Of a stretch of 64,000 bases of DNA, positions 11,228-23,929 are shown piece by piece. The position numbers and the translations under genes were made by a program. The DNA comes from Rosa chinensis (taxonomy: Eukaryota; Streptophyta; Magnoliopsida; Rosales; Rosaceae): positions 372,001-436,000 of the forward strand of contig NW_020126818.1 of assembly GCF_002994745.2 (NCBI RefSeq), in the 5' to 3' direction. Numbering within the stretch: the stretch's first letter is position 1; each line of letters starts with the position of its first letter. The notes below the pieces were generated by a model. It had not been told where the DNA came from, did no database searches, and saw nothing but the letters and a program-made list of their open reading frames with translations.

Positions 11228-13242
11228 TAATGACGCTAAAAGGAGGCGCACAATTTAACCCTGAAAATATCGTTAGTAGTATAAGTAAGTAGGGATCGTT
11301 CTATTCCGGGGATTGAGGGTACACCTGTCAATGTAGGACAATTAAACAATTAAAATTAAAACAAAGTATAATATTTACAAAGATATAACAAAATATATAC
11401 ATATTTACGAAAAGGGGGGATTTTGTTTTTGGTTTTTCGAAAATAAAACTAAGTTAACAAGACAATTAAAATGCAAAAACATAAAAATACAAATGGAATG
11501 AGAGAACAAAGATCAAAACCAAAACATATGATTAAAATTGACTCAAACCCTAATATTGTTCATCTAAGTCATGAGAAAGGAGTTGATCATGTGAAACATT
11601 CGAAAGCAAATGAATTCCCATTTTTTACTTTTCAATGCTAATTAACCTAAGCGAAAGCACCTAGATTAATCCTATCAAACATGCAATCAAACCCTAGAAA
11701 GCTAGTCAATCATGTCATGTTTAACGCATTACACATAGAGAAAGGCTATCAACTCAAGTGTACAACTTAGTATGGAAAAGTCCACCTAATTGCAATCCTC
11801 GTTAATTAAATTCGATCTTTGTACAAAACCTTTACTACTTTGATTCAAGTTTACACAAAACGAAAAGTCGATTTCATGTTCTTAAACCTAGCACCAATTA
11901 TATCAAAACCCTAAGTGTTTGCAACCACATAAGATTAAAATACAAAAGTTATCTATAACGCAAATTTAATTAAACAAACCCACATAAGCAACTCTCGAAG
12001 AACAATAATATGAATCTGAAAATTCTCAATTAATCATAAAAATTCCAGAAATTAATATTTGTTCAAACACATATGTCAACTAGTTCATAACCAACGAAAT
12101 TCAAAGCAAAGGTTACAAAGGAGAATCGGATTACACCGTGAGATGGGGATGGTGATGAACGATTGATGTGGTGGTCTCTTGAATCTCGAAAGCAAGCTTC
12201 AAGGTTGGAGATGGATGATGGATGCTCACGGCTATGCTTCTTCTCCCTTGGCCTTGCTTGAACTCGTGGAGATGACTAGAGGATGGAGAAACTCACGGCT
12301 ATGCTAAGAAGATTTTCTGATTTTTTTCTAAAGTGTAAATTGTATGGAGGAGAGGAACCTCCATCAACGTCAAAGAGGTGGGTATATATATAAGCACGGC
12401 TAGGGTTCACAAAGCAATCAGAATTTTCCACATAGCTTCAACCAATGATAATTCGCCAAGTAAGCTTGTGATGTGGTCCAACCAATCATAGAATGCCAAG
12501 TAAGCCTTGTGATGTGTTCCAACCAATCATAATTCTCTAAAATACCTCCCTAATATTTAATTGCCGAATTTCCTTGAAATTATTCTGATTTTCTTCAAGA
12601 ATTTCGGCCAACATTCCTTTAGGGAATTTAGGGATGAATCTAGACGCCTTTTTAGCCTTTCCTTGGTGCACACATATTTTCCTTCCATAAATATCTCCCT
12701 TGAATCTCTCTTGGCGTCATCTCCTTGATTATTTCTGATTTTCACGTTGGCAATCACACCAAATTATTCCTCCAACAATATTTCTTTCCATAAAAGTCTC
12801 CCAAGAAAATCTCTCCTTGAAATCCTCAATCAATCATCTTCAATTCCCACGTTGTCACCTTGTTTTTCCTTAAGTATTACACGGCAAATTTAATCCCCAA
12901 GGAAAATATATATTTTTTTTTTTTTAAAAAACTCTTCCTTGATTCTGTCCTTGCCATGTCATCTTCATGAAACTTCTCGTTCCATTTATGAACTCAATTC
13001 TGCTTATTTATTCCAAAAACCTGAAAATAGAAGCTTTCTAAAATAAGAAATGGAAACTTTCTTAAACTAAAATGGAAACTTTCTAAAAATGGAAAATAGA
13101 AACTACAAAACGGAAACTTTCTACAATTAGGAACTTTCCCATTCGAAGAATGGAAACTTTCCTAAACAGAGTTTTATTAAGGAAATAATGCATAAAATGT
13201 AGGGAAATGCAGTTAAAACGTCGCATTAAAATGCTCCTATCA
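11228..13242 (-). repeat. 5' LTR of E (type 2)
   Basis: 2015 bp, same length as the 3' LTR. Its inner end reads TAATGACGC instead of TGATGCAGC, one of five changes within 22 bases, while the rest is nearly identical to 6376-8390. The inner terminal dinucleotide is thus altered. Confidence 0.94.
12383..12392 (-). promoter_or_regulatory. TATA box in 5' LTR of E
   Basis: TATATATATA on the minus strand inside the LTR, at the position of the TATA boxes of the other LTRs; the likely RNA polymerase II promoter of the element. Confidence 0.6.
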
Positions 13243-14591
13243 TTTTTCCTTGGAGTGAATCGAAAATATATATTCTTAATTTCTTGGCGATATTTTGATG
13301 ATCTCATTATTCTTTCATTTGATTGATTGCTTGCCATAGATTAAGTTTGATGGACTAGAGAATGCTAGAATTCACTCTTGTGCTTGTTGAGACGTTATAT
13401 CAATACATGGCCCTGATTCTGGAAGGGATAGAGGCACCCTAGGAATTACCACCATTGCCAAATAAACCTGTGTCCCCATTTGTGCCTGTCGTGGGACCCC
13501 CTAGATAAGCCCCTTTGAGCCTACATTAAGCCTTTTCATTCATCACCCTTAAAACCCTTAACCATGAAGCTTAGTATAGTTACAACCCTACCCTTTGTTC
13601 TAAGAACTTAGTGGAGCTATCTTTTGAGACATACTACGTGGGTTTGGTGCTAAAGATGAAAATTGAGAGGAGGTGAAAGTTCAAGTGTGGGGGTAGACTT
13701 GTCCATAAAGAAAAAAAAAATATGTGAAAGCCGTGAAAAATGAAAAGAAAAGAAAATTGTATACGGCTAAAAAGAAAAGAAAGAAATAATTATGGATTTT
13801 AGTCCCCCATACTTAGTGATTTTGGAGTCTGCGTTGAAATGAAGGCCCACTAAAGAAAAATCTGGCCTTTGTCCATTCACTATAGTTTAAGGGAAGTTTA
13901 CAATGAAGATTGGGCCCAACATGAAGACATTAGGCCCCTTTTATGTTACCTCTAGGGAAAGTGACGTTTTTGCAATGCCTTGGTGGATTTCTTGAGGTCT
14001 CTACATCTACATATGCTCTGCTAGGTTTTTAGGACACTTTGATAAATCCTTACCCTTCGTTTCTTTAAACCTTGAGCCTTGGCCCCATTACAACCTTTAA
14101 GAAGACCTTCTTGATCCTTAAGATGGGACAGCCCTTGATGTGGAGATGAGTTACAAGAGTTGAACCTATGGCTTGGGTCCATCTGTGCAAGTAGTTGATA
14201 TCCTTCATGAGATCTTTAAAGAAAATTATACATGTGCTTTCGTTTCTTGAATTATGTGATATACTTGCTATCTTTCACATATACTTGAGTGTACAAGCTT
14301 TTAAGCATTGCCATGATCTGAGAGAAGAAAGAGTGGATATACCTTTGTGAGGATATGAATCATACTTGTCTGAAACATGCTTAACAGAACCATCACCATT
14401 GTTACAACCACGTCCTACTTGTGTATGTGTAAATTATGTGTTTAAATTAACTCTCGAATGCCTAACATTGAATTTTGGTTGAGTGCTAATCTTGGTGTTA
14501 TGAAAGTAAGAGATTGCTGAGACAAATAGTTGAAGGGCAATAGAGTCATTGTTTTTGTAGAGTCTTTAATTTCTGTTGAGTCTTAGTGTGA
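13243..14591 (+). other. Post-pol non-coding region of A, right part
   Basis: Continues 5780-6375 after element E, in line with the uninterrupted copy in C (36500-37850). It contains the second extra tract, GGGGG at 13689-13693 in the context TTCAAGTGTGGGGG. No coding frame. Confidence 0.85.
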
Positions 14592-14631
14592 TTTTGCTAA
14601 GGGACTAGCAAAAGCTAAGTGTGGGGGAATT
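14592..14631 (+). promoter_or_regulatory. Polypurine tract and adjacent hairpin of A
   Basis: Hairpin arms TTTTGCTA (14592-14599) and TAGCAAAA (14606-14613), loop AGGGAC; then GGGGGAA at 14623-14629, two bases before the 3' LTR. Confidence 0.8.
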
Positions 14632-16886
14632 TGATAGGAGCATTTTAATGCGACGTTTTACTCGCTTTTCCCTGCATTTTCTGCGTTATTTCCTTAATAA
14701 AACCCTGTTTAGGAAAGTTCCTATTTGTAGAAAGTTTCTATTTTTGTAGTTTCTATTTATCATTTTTAGTAAGTTTCCATTTTCAGTAATTTCTATTTTT
14801 CATCTTTTAGAAAGTTTCCATTTTTCATTTTAGGAAAGTTTCTATTTTTCTTACTAGTTTCTATTTTCAGGACCTCCGAGCTAGAAAGTGGAAATGAACT
14901 CACAAATGGAAAGAGGAGCTTGCGATCACCAAGGGGAGCAAAGATGAAGAACAATGAGCCACAGAAATGAGCAGAAATGAAGAAAAGAAGTTTTCCTGGT
15001 CCAACCAGGAAACCCTGCGAAAATGAGGAAAGCCCACCAATGAAGTTTCCAACGTTACTATGAAAAAGAAATGGAAAAATAAAGTGTTGTGACGTTGGAA
15101 GATGACATGGCATAGAAGTGACGCAAACCCTAGCACTAAAGTTGTTGTTGCCGTGAATTTGCAAGAGAGAAACAAGGAGGTGGCGTCCAAGAAAATCAGA
15201 AATTAAAAGGAGATTTTCTAGGGTTATTTTTATGGAAATAAATCAAGAGATAAACCCTAGAGACTCCTAGCCGTCCAAGCAAGAGAGAAACAAGGAATTG
15301 CCGTGCAAAATAAAAGAGAAACCCTAGAGAATTCGGCCAAGGGATAATGAAGAGAGAAACTAGGGTTTTGCCGTGTGGAAAATCAGAAATTCAAGAGAGA
15401 TTTCGTGGAGATTTCTTAGGGAGCTTTTAAAGGAAAGAGAATATGTGTTGAACACAAAAAGCTCTCAAAGGAGTCTAGGTTCGTCCCCCTTTATTCTCTA
15501 AATATATTGTTGCCGAAATTGGTGAAGGAAATCAGAAAATATCTCTATATATTTCGGCAAGATTATTTAGGGAATTAATTCTGGAATTTTGTGATTGGTT
15601 GCACCACCTCATAGGGCTTATGTGGCACGAAATCATTGGAGGAAATTATGTGGAGGAAGCAAGCTATTGCCGTGAGTTTCTCTAGGGTTTTACACGGCTT
15701 GAAGACCTAGAAGCCGTCCCCTATATATTCCTCTCTTCTCTCAACGTCAAGAAGTTGCTAGTTCCCACTTTTGCGTTTACACTTTGAAAAAAATCAGAAA
15801 AACTCTCTCTAGCTAGCCGTGCTCTTCTCCATCCTCTAGGGCAACCACGAAGTGCAAGCAAGGCCAAGGAAGAAGAAGACAAGCCGTGCATACCATCCAC
15901 CCTCCACCTTGAAGATTGCTTTCGAAATTCAAGAGACCACATCATCATTTCATCCATCTCATCTTCATCACGGTGTAATCCGATTCTCCTTGTACCTTTG
16001 CTTTGTAATTTTCGTTGGTTTGCCTTAGTTGACACTTATGTATGAACAAGTATTGATTTCTGAAATTTTATGATTAATTGTTAATTTTCAGATTCATATA
16101 TTGTGATTTATGGTTGCTTTTGTGTAAGTGTTTGATTGAATTTGCATGATAGAAATCGTTTGTATGATAATCTTGAATGGTTCGAAACATTTAGGGTTTT
16201 TATGTGAATGTTGCTACGAATTTGAGAACATGAATCAACTTTTTGGTTTTGTGTTCTTGAATCAACAAGTAGTAAAGGTTTTGTACAAAAACCGAAATTT
16301 AATCAAAGGAGATTGCAATTAGGTGAACTTTTTCATACTAAGTTGCACATTTGAATTGATAGCCTTTCTAGATGCTTAATGCGTTGAACATGACATGATT
16401 GACTAGCTTTCTAGGGTTTGATTGCATGTTTGATAGAATTAATCTAGGTGCTTTCACTTAGGTTAATTAGCATTGAAAGTAAAATATGGGAAATTGTTTG
16501 CTTTTGAATGTTTCGCATGATCAATTCCTCTTGCATGACTATGATGAACAATGATGAACTTGAATTAACTTTGATTATAAATTCCGATTTGATCTTTGTT
16601 CGTGCATTTCATTTGTATTTTTTTTATGTTTTTGCATTTTAATTATTTTCTTAACTTAGTTTAATTTTCGAAAACCAAAATCAAAAACAAAATCCCCCTA
16701 ATTTCGTAAATATGTATATATTTTGTTATATTTTTGTAAATATTATACTTTGTTTTAATTTTAATTGTTTAATTGTTTGATAATGACAGGTGTACCCTCA
16801 ATCCCCGGAATAGAACGATCCCTATTTATTCTATACTACTAATGACATTTCAGGGTTAAATTGGTCGCTTCCCAAAAGCGACATCA
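14632..16886 (+). repeat. 3' LTR of A (type 1)
   Basis: 2255 bp from TGATAGGAG to GCGACATCA. TATATAT lies at 15722-15728. U3 carries GAAAGTTTC-type tandem units near 14710-14870. The terminal hairpin arms are GTCGCTT/AAGCGAC. The short frames inside (for example 14793-15164 and 15721-16035 on the minus strand) are LTR shadows. Confidence 0.95.
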
Positions 16887-16953
16887 TTGCTCTATACTAA
16901 TGATGATATTTTTCAGGGTTTAAATTGGCGATGCTTTTGCACGTATCAATTTT

Positions 16954-16971
16954 TGGCGCCGTTGCCGGGGA
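16954..16971 (+). other. Primer-binding site of B (tRNA-Asp type)
   Basis: TGGCGCCGTTGCCGGGGA five bases after the LTR end. Confidence 0.9.
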
Positions 16972-17040
16972 TTGAAAAGTCTTCATGTGATGAAAACGCC
17001 ACTAAGGTATGATTTTGGTAAGGGATTTTGAACTATTATG

Positions 17041-17404
17041 GAATAGGTGAAGTCTCGTTTGTTGATATTAGCCTTAACCCCTTATTTAGCACCTGATTCA
17101 GGTCTTTTAAGGTTGAGGGCGGCTTTTATTAACACTTGAAAAATGTCTTGCACTTAGGCCTTTTCTTATCTAAGTAAGTATAGCCTATGTGAAATGGTGA
17201 CTAGGAAGGGGACAACGTCCATGATGGGTTTTGAATCCAGAAGTGCAATCAAACGAGCCAAAACCACTATGTGGGAGTAGCTTGTGCCAAAATGGTTTCT
17301 ACCTCTCGTGTTCGTCCACCCCCGCACTGGCCATTTCAGTAAGGTTGCCCAAAGGATTTGAGAAGAAATATGTGTAGAGGCAAGGACTTGGGCCGCACGT
17401 CCAA
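17041..17404 (+). other. Leader RNA module of B
   Basis: Diverged copy of the leader module found in C, I, J, D and E. Its block order is the same, although B's LTR end is quite different, so the module is older than the split of these subfamilies. Confidence 0.65.
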
Positions 17405-17412
17405 AACAATGG

Positions 17413-18598
17413 TGATAGGAGCATTTTAATGTGACGTTTTAACTGCATTTCCCTACATTTTTCTGCGCCATTTCCTTGAAAAATCTCTGTTTGGGAAAGT
17501 TTCCATTCTTTGATTGGGAAAGTTCCTTATTATAGAAAGTTTCCATTTTTGTAGTTTTCATTTCTCATTTCTCATTTCTCATTTTTGGAAAGTTTCTATT
17601 TTTCACTTTAAGTAAGTTTCTATTTTTCATTTTTAGAAACTTTCCATTTTTCACTTTTAGTAAGTTTCCATTTTTCATTTTTTAGAAAGTTTCTATTTTT
17701 CATACTAGTTTCTATTTTCAGGACCTCCGAGCTAAAAAGTGGAAATGAACGCACGAATGGAAAGAGGAGCTTGCGAACGTTAAGGCGAACAAATATGAGA
17801 GAAAAAGGGCCACAGAAATGAGCAGAAATGAAGAAACAAGCTTTCCTAATCCAACTAGGAAACCCTGCGAAATGGAGGAAGGCTTCCTTAGCAAGTTTCC
17901 AACGCAACCATGAAAAAGAAATGGAAAAATAATGTGTTTTGCGTTAGAAGATGAGAAGGCTTGAAGAAGAAGCAACGAGGCCCAAGAACTCTATGGATTT
18001 TCGGCAAAATGGATCAAGGCCCATCAAAGCCCATGACATTAGGGTTTGTGACGCAAAACCCTAACCCTAGGGATGTGTTGCCGTGAAAACCAAAGGGAGG
18101 AGGCAAAAGTGGCGTGAAAATCAAAGGGAAAATAAAAGATTACGCAACAGATTTTCTAGGGTGAAGTTTATGGAAAGAAATCAAGAAAAAGCACCAAATG
18201 GCGTCTAGATTCATTCCTAGAAACCCTAAGTATATTTTGGCCGAAAATACAAGAAGAAAATCAGAAAATATTCAAGGAATTTCAGCAAGAATATATTAGG
18301 GTATCTTCTTGGAGTTTTATGATTGGTTGGATGACACACTAGGGCTTACTTGGCAAATTCTCATTGGTGGAAGGCATGTGGAATTAATAATTTAATTCCT
18401 TGGAAAATAAATCAGAAAATCACGGCTTGGAGGCCAAGCATTGCCGTTCCCTATATAAGAAGCACCCTAGACGTCTAAGAGGACACCACTTTACAATTCA
18501 GAAAATTCTCTCTACGCGCGGAAGCTCTCTCCATTCTCTAGTTCAACTTTTGGCGTTTTCAAGCAAGGAAGGAAGAAGCAAGCTTAGGCCGTGAGCAT
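17413..18598 (+). mobile_element. Element F: 5' part of an LTR, interrupted by G
   Basis: Starts TGATAGGAGC, preceded by AATGG (17408-17412, the presumed left TSD). U3 tandem GAAAGTTTC units span about 17486-17722; a TATATAA box is at 18462-18468. G inserted at 18599 (left TSD AGCAT), and the rest of F lies beyond the window. Whether F is a solo LTR or a whole element cannot be told. Confidence 0.85.
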
Positions 18599-20352
18599 TG
18601 ATGCGGCTGAAATAGCCTCACAATTTAACCCTGCAAAATGTAGTTGTCAGTATAGGATAAGCAGGGATCGTTCAGTCCGGGGATTGTAGGGTACACCTAC
18701 ACAAAAAGGTCAATTAACAAATAAAAGAATAAAATGGGGGGTTTTGGAATTTGGTTTCTAATCTACTAAAAGTAAAAACAAAGCAAATAAAACTATATAC
18801 AATGATCGACTTCCCTAACCTACACCAATACCACTCAGAAATTACTAAGTGTAAAAACAGAAAATTCATTTCAACATGCTACAAAAATGTGCCCACCTTA
18901 AATGCCTAGATAAGAGCTCAAATGAAAAGCCTCAGCGGATCAATCCACTTATCTGATTCATTCTAATGTAGGCTTGAATCGGAAAAGTCCTTACCAAGCC
19001 TAATACTACTAATTTTCGAAAACACTCAGCGTAATTCTCTTAACTAGTAGTATTATCTAACCCTCGAATCAACTCACACGTGCAAATTAACCATTAGACA
19101 TAGAATTTAACACGTAATTTCCAGAATCGTTTAACCATTGAACATAGTTTTTACCACTTTTTAGAACTAATTGCTACTTGTTTAACTCAGCGCCTTAACA
19201 AATAACAATTACTCTTGGCAAATTAAGAAAACACACAAGAACTCTCACCATTATTCTAGCATGCAAACTTATTAACCTAACTCTGAAAATTACCTAAACA
19301 CGTAAAAGGGCACAAGATTGTAACATGCATCATAAAAGAATTCTCGAAATTAACTCAATAATAAACTGAAAATCTCAAAAATATTAATAAAAATATTCTG
19401 AAAATTCCATGTCTCCAATTACACAACTTGCAAATTGAAACACACAAAACCGAAACAAAAATTATAAGTAGAGTCATAGTTACACTTTGAAGCTTTCCTC
19501 AGCGGCTTAGCAACAAGGTGATGAACTTGTCTCTACTATGGTGGAGCGTCCTTGACTCAGCGCCTTAGAGCTTTGTAGATTGATGGATGGATGGTGGTCA
19601 CGGTCTTGTAAGATATGGAGGTTTGAGGAGTGAATTGGGTAGTCTTGGAATGATCTTGGCTGGGAAGTGATAGGCAATGAATTATCTTAGCTGGGAAGTG
19701 ATCTTGGCTGGGAAGTGATGCAAATTTTATTCTGGACGTTGCCTGTTTATAGGGGAGCATTGGTTGGCTTTTGTCGATCATACCCTTCATCATTGGACGG
19801 ATGGGATTGCATCGTAATTCCTTTAATTTTCCAACTGAAACATCTCCTTTAAGGCCTTAACTCCTCTCATAATGGGGCAATTCCTTTAATTTCCAAGCTG
19901 AAACATCTTTTTCTTATTTATTTTCCAGTTGAAACATCTTTCTCTTTTATTCTTCAACTGAAAACGTCTTTCTCCTTTATTCCCCAGCTGAAAACGTCTT
20001 TCTCCTTTATTCCCCTTCTTCATTGCTTGGTCAAATATCTTAATGCTTTATTTTATGACTCAATCATTGCTGTTTCCAAGAGTTCCACCAAGCAAGGTTT
20101 CCTACAACAAGCAGGAGAATATCGGAATTTTCTAGAGAAAATAAAATGTAAAGACCGCAAAAATAGTCGACAGTGAGGAATCCTGATCCAGCTAGGATTT
20201 TCATGAATTTTACTTTTTCCGCTTATTTCACTCCAAATACTCAACAAGACTCTAAAAACGACTCAATAACTCAAAACACTAAACTTAAGGGAGAAACAAG
20301 GCTAAAATGGGGCACATACTCATTAATATCGTCGCACTTTATGCTCCTATCA
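18599..20352 (-). repeat. 3' LTR of G (type 3, about 1754 bp)
   Basis: Starts TGATGCGGC and ends TGCTCCTATCA on the plus strand. Only its ends and the U5 block around the CCGGGGATTG complement resemble type 1 and 2 LTRs; the middle is unrelated by eye. Short tandem units (GAAACATCTTTCTC-like, and GAAGTGATCTTGGCTGG-like near 19640-19720) occur inside. Confidence 0.9.
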
Positions 20353-20391
20353 ACTACCCCACACTTAGCTTTTGCTAGTCCCTTAGCAAAA
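20353..20391 (-). promoter_or_regulatory. Polypurine tract and adjacent hairpin of G
   Basis: Minus-strand GGGGTAG (20354-20360), a less pure tract than in the others, and the same TTTTGCTA/TAGCAAAA hairpin (20370-20391). Its conservation in this distant subfamily is notable. Confidence 0.7.
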
Positions 20392-20853
20392 CAAAAATAC
20401 AAAACAAAACAAAGACCCAACGAAAAGCAAGTAAATGACTCTATTGCTCCTAACTATTGTCTCAGAGACTCCAAACTCATGGCTTTCACGTTAAACACTT
20501 AATCAAAATCGCATAGATAATTCCATGGTTAATAAACATGTGACATTCATATGACTAAGCAAGATATGGAGAACTTAAGTTATACAGTGAATGATAGCAT
20601 GTTTCGAACAAGTCCAATCCAAACTCATAAGGCATACTCTCGATTTTTCTCTCAGAATTGGCTATGCTTAAAAGATTCACACTCAAGTATATGCAAGAGA
20701 ACAAATTGTAAGGCAACAAACAGCTTGCATATTTTATCAATAAACGCATTTTGTGAAGAATTATTAAAGACCTCAAGAAATGACTAAGTGCACAAATGGA
20801 CCTAAACCATAAGCTCGACTGCGTAATTGACTCCACTAACCAAAGACTGCCCA
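20392..20853 (-). other. Post-pol-derived non-coding region of G, left part
   Basis: Moderately similar on the minus strand to the region just upstream of the polypurine tract in A and C. It stops at the D insertion (TSD GCCCA, 20849-20853). Small frames here have no recognisable product. Confidence 0.75.
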
Positions 20854-22828
20854 TGATACGCTCAAAGCAAGCATATAATTTAACCCTAAAAATATCATAG
20901 TAGTATAAGCAAGTAGGGATCGTTCTATTCCGGGGATTGAGGGTACACCTGTCATTGTCAAACAGTTAAACAATTAAAATTACAACAAAGTATAATTTTC
21001 ACAAAGATATTCACAAATATAAACATTATTTACGAAAAAGGGGGGATTTTGTTTTTGATTTTCGAAAATTAACCTAAGTAAAGAAAACAAATAAAATGCA
21101 AAAACATAAAAACACAAATGGAATGAGAGAACAAAGATCAAAACCGAAACATATGATTAAAATTGATTCAAACCCTAATATTGTTCATCTAAGTCATGAG
21201 AAAGGAGTTGATCATGTGAAACATTCGAAAGCAAATGAATTCCCATTTTTTACTTTTCAATGCTAATTAACCTAAGCGAAAGCACCTAGATTAATCCTAT
21301 CAAACATGCAATCAAACCCTAGAAAGCTAGTCAATCATGTCATGTTTAACGCATTACACATAGAGAAAGGCTATCAACTCAAGTGTACAACTTAGTATGG
21401 AAAAGTCCACCTAATTGCAATCCTCGTTAATTAAATTCGATCTTTGTACAAAACCTTTACTACTTTGATTCAAGTTTACACAAAACGAAAAGTCGATTTC
21501 ATGTTCTTAAACCTAGCACCAATTATATCGAAACCCTAAGTGTTTGCAACCACATAAGATTAAAATACAAAAGTTATCTATAACGCAAATTTAATTAAAC
21601 AAACCCACATAAGCAACTCTCGAAGAACAATAATATGAATCTGAAAATTCTCAATTAATCATAAAAATTCCAGAAATTAATATTTGTTCAAACACATATG
21701 TCAACTAGTTCATAACCAACGAAATTCAAAGCAAAGGTTACAAAGGAGAATCGGATTACACCGTGAGATGGAGATGGTGATGAACGATTGATTGATGTGG
21801 TGGTCTCTTGAATCTCGAAAGCAAGCTTCAAGGTTGGAGATGGATGATGGATGCTCACGGCTATGCTTCTTCTCCCTTGGCCTTGCTTGAACTCGTGGAG
21901 ATGACTAGAGGATGGAGAAACTCACGGCTATGCTAAGAAGATTTTCTGATTTTTTTCTAAAGTGTAAATTGTATGGGGGAGAGGACCCTTGACGTTGAGA
22001 AAGGGGGAGTTTTATATAGGATCATGGCTAGGGTTCACAAAGCAATCAGAATTTTCCACATAGCTTCAACCAATGATAATTCGCCAAGTAAGCCTTGTGA
22101 TGTGTTCCAACCAATCATAATTCTCTAAAATACCTCCCTAATATTTAATTGCCGAATTTCCTTGAAATTATTCTGATTTTCTTCATGAATTTCGGCCAAC
22201 ATTCCTTTAGGGAATTTAGGGATGAATCTAGACGCCTTTTTAGCTTTTCCTTGGTGCACACATATTTTCCTTCCATAAATATCTCCCTTGAATCTCTCTT
22301 GGCGTCATCTCCTTGATTATTTCTGATTTTCACGTTGGCAATCACACCAAATTATTCCTCCAACAATATTTCTTTCCATAAAAGTCTCCCAAGAAAATCT
22401 CTCCTTGAAATCCTCAATCAATCATCTTCAATTCCCACGTTGTCACCTTGTTTTTCCTTAAGTATTACACGGCAAATTTAATCCCCAAGGAAAATATATT
22501 TTCCCTTTTTTTAAAAAACTCTTCCTTGATTCTCTCCTTGCCATGTCATCTTCATGAAACTTCTCGTTCCATTTATGAACTCAATTCTGCTTATTTATTC
22601 CAAAAACCTGAAAATAGAAGCTTTCTAAAATAAGAAATGGAAACTTTCTTAAACTAAATGGAAACTTTCTAAAAATGGAAAATAGAAACTACAAAACGGA
22701 AACTTTCTACAATTAGGAACTTTCCCAATCAAAGAATGGAAACTTCCCTAAACAAGTTTTATTAAGGAAATAACGCAGAAAATATAGGAAAATAACAGTT
22801 AAAATGTCGCATTAAAATGCTCCTATCA
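20854..22828 (-). repeat. 3' LTR of D (type 2)
   Basis: 1975 bp. TATATAAA on the minus strand at 22011-22018. The outer terminal block reads ACGCTCAAAGCAAGCAT after TGAT, unlike the 5' LTR. Confidence 0.94.
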
Positions 22829-22868
22829 AATTCCCCCACACTTAGCTTTTGCTAGTCCCTTAGCAAAA
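22829..22868 (-). promoter_or_regulatory. Polypurine tract and adjacent hairpin of D
   Basis: Minus-strand GGGGGAA (22831-22837) and the TTTTGCTA/TAGCAAAA hairpin (22847-22868). Confidence 0.75.
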
Positions 22869-23929
22869 TCACACAAAGACTCAACTAAGACTCAACGAAA
22901 ATTTAAAGACTCTACACAAACAATGACTCTATTGCCCTTCAACTTTTTGTCTCAGCAATCTCTTACTTTCATAACACCAAGATTAGCACTCAACCAAGAA
23001 TCAATGTTTAAGCATTCGAGAGTTAATTGAAACACATAATCTTCACATACACAAGTAGGACTTGGTTGTAACAATGGTGATGGGTTATGTTAAGCATGTT
23101 TCAGACAAGTATGATACAAATCCTCACAAGATATATCACTCTTTCTTCTCTCAGAATTCAAGGCAATGCTTAAAAGCTTATAATCACTCAATTATATGTG
23201 AGAGAAAATATTTTGAGGCAATCAAATAGCTCACATATATAAGAAACGAAAAGCACTTTGTGAATATAATTTTTTTTTTTCAAAAGATCTCATGAAAGAT
23301 ATCAACTACTTGCACAGATAGACCCAAGCCATAGGTTCAACTCTTGTAACTCATCTCCACAGATCAAAGGCTGTCCCATCTTAAGGATCAAGAAGGTCTT
23401 CTCAAAGGTTGTAATGGGGCTAAGGCTCAAGGTTTTAAGAAATGAAAGATAAGGATTTTAACAAAGTGTCCTAAAAACCTAGCAGAGTTCATGTAACTGT
23501 AGAGACTTCTAGAAATCCACAAAGATATATCAAAACGTCCCATCCCATAGAGGTAATGTAAAGAGGCCAAATGTCTTCATTTTGGGCCCTAACTTCACTA
23601 TAAACTTCTTTTGAACTCTAGTGAATTGGACAAAGGCCAAATTTTTCTGTAGTGGGCCTTCAATTCAAAACAAACTCCAAACTCACCAAGTATGGGGGAC
23701 TAAAATCCATAGATATATTTTTCTTTTTCTTTTCTAGCCGTACACATTTTTTTTTTTTTTCATTTCTTTTTTTCACGGCTTTCACATATTTTTCTCTGTA
23801 TGGACAAGTCTACCCCCACACTTGAACTTTCACCTCTTCTCAATCTTCATTCTCAATGCCAAATCCTTAAGTAATGTCCCAAAAGATAGCTCCACTAAGT
23901 TTTTAGAACAAAGGGTAGGAGTGTAGCTA
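22869..23929 (-). other. Post-pol-derived non-coding region of D, left part
   Basis: Similar to the corresponding part of E and J, with the extra G5 tract on the minus strand at 23813-23817. Interrupted by C at 23930. Confidence 0.8.

Larger units (their letters stand above)
6376..13242 (-). mobile_element. Element E: complete non-autonomous Athila-derived element without gag-pol
   Basis: Complete minus-strand element flanked by TTTTT on both sides (6371-6375, 13243-13247). It has two LTRs of equal length (2015 bp) and an internal region of 2837 bp holding polypurine tract, post-pol region, leader module and tRNA-Asp primer site, but no coding frame. Apart from one poly-T/A position and a cluster at the terminal hairpin, I saw no differences between the LTRs, so the insertion is young. 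It lies in the non-coding post-pol region of A. It belongs to one family with D and J. Confidence 0.95.
1..16886 (+). mobile_element. Element A: Athila-like Ty3/gypsy retrotransposon, 5' part outside window
   Basis: This is the 3' part of an Athila-like element. It runs from inside the protease domain, through reverse transcriptase, RNase H and integrase, a non-coding post-pol region and a polypurine tract, to a complete 3' LTR (14632-16886). Two later insertions interrupt it: a minus-strand solo LTR (1752-4068, TSD CTATG) and the minus-strand element E (6376-13242, TSD TTTTT). It inserted into an LTR of remnant B; the five bases after its right end are TTGCT, and the matching left copy lies outside the window. 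Removing the insertions leaves the same order and spacing as in element C. Assignment to the Athila group rests on the recalled family layout and on the tRNA-Asp primer site of its sister copies. Confidence 0.93.
16887..17412 (+). mobile_element. Remnant B: LTR end, primer site and leader of an older Athila-like element
   Basis: Left of this remnant A has inserted, so only the last 62 bp of B's LTR (16887-16948, ending GTATCA) are seen. A tRNA-Asp primer site (16954-16971) and leader sequence follow. F inserted at 17413. B is the outermost element of the right-hand nest. Its LTR end differs from all others here, so it is a separate subfamily or an old copy. Confidence 0.85.

Noticed and set aside
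6376..13242. Element E as two solo LTRs with unrelated DNA between
   Set aside because: The primer site and polypurine tract sit at the proper inner borders and one TSD pair (TTTTT) flanks the whole, so it is a single element.
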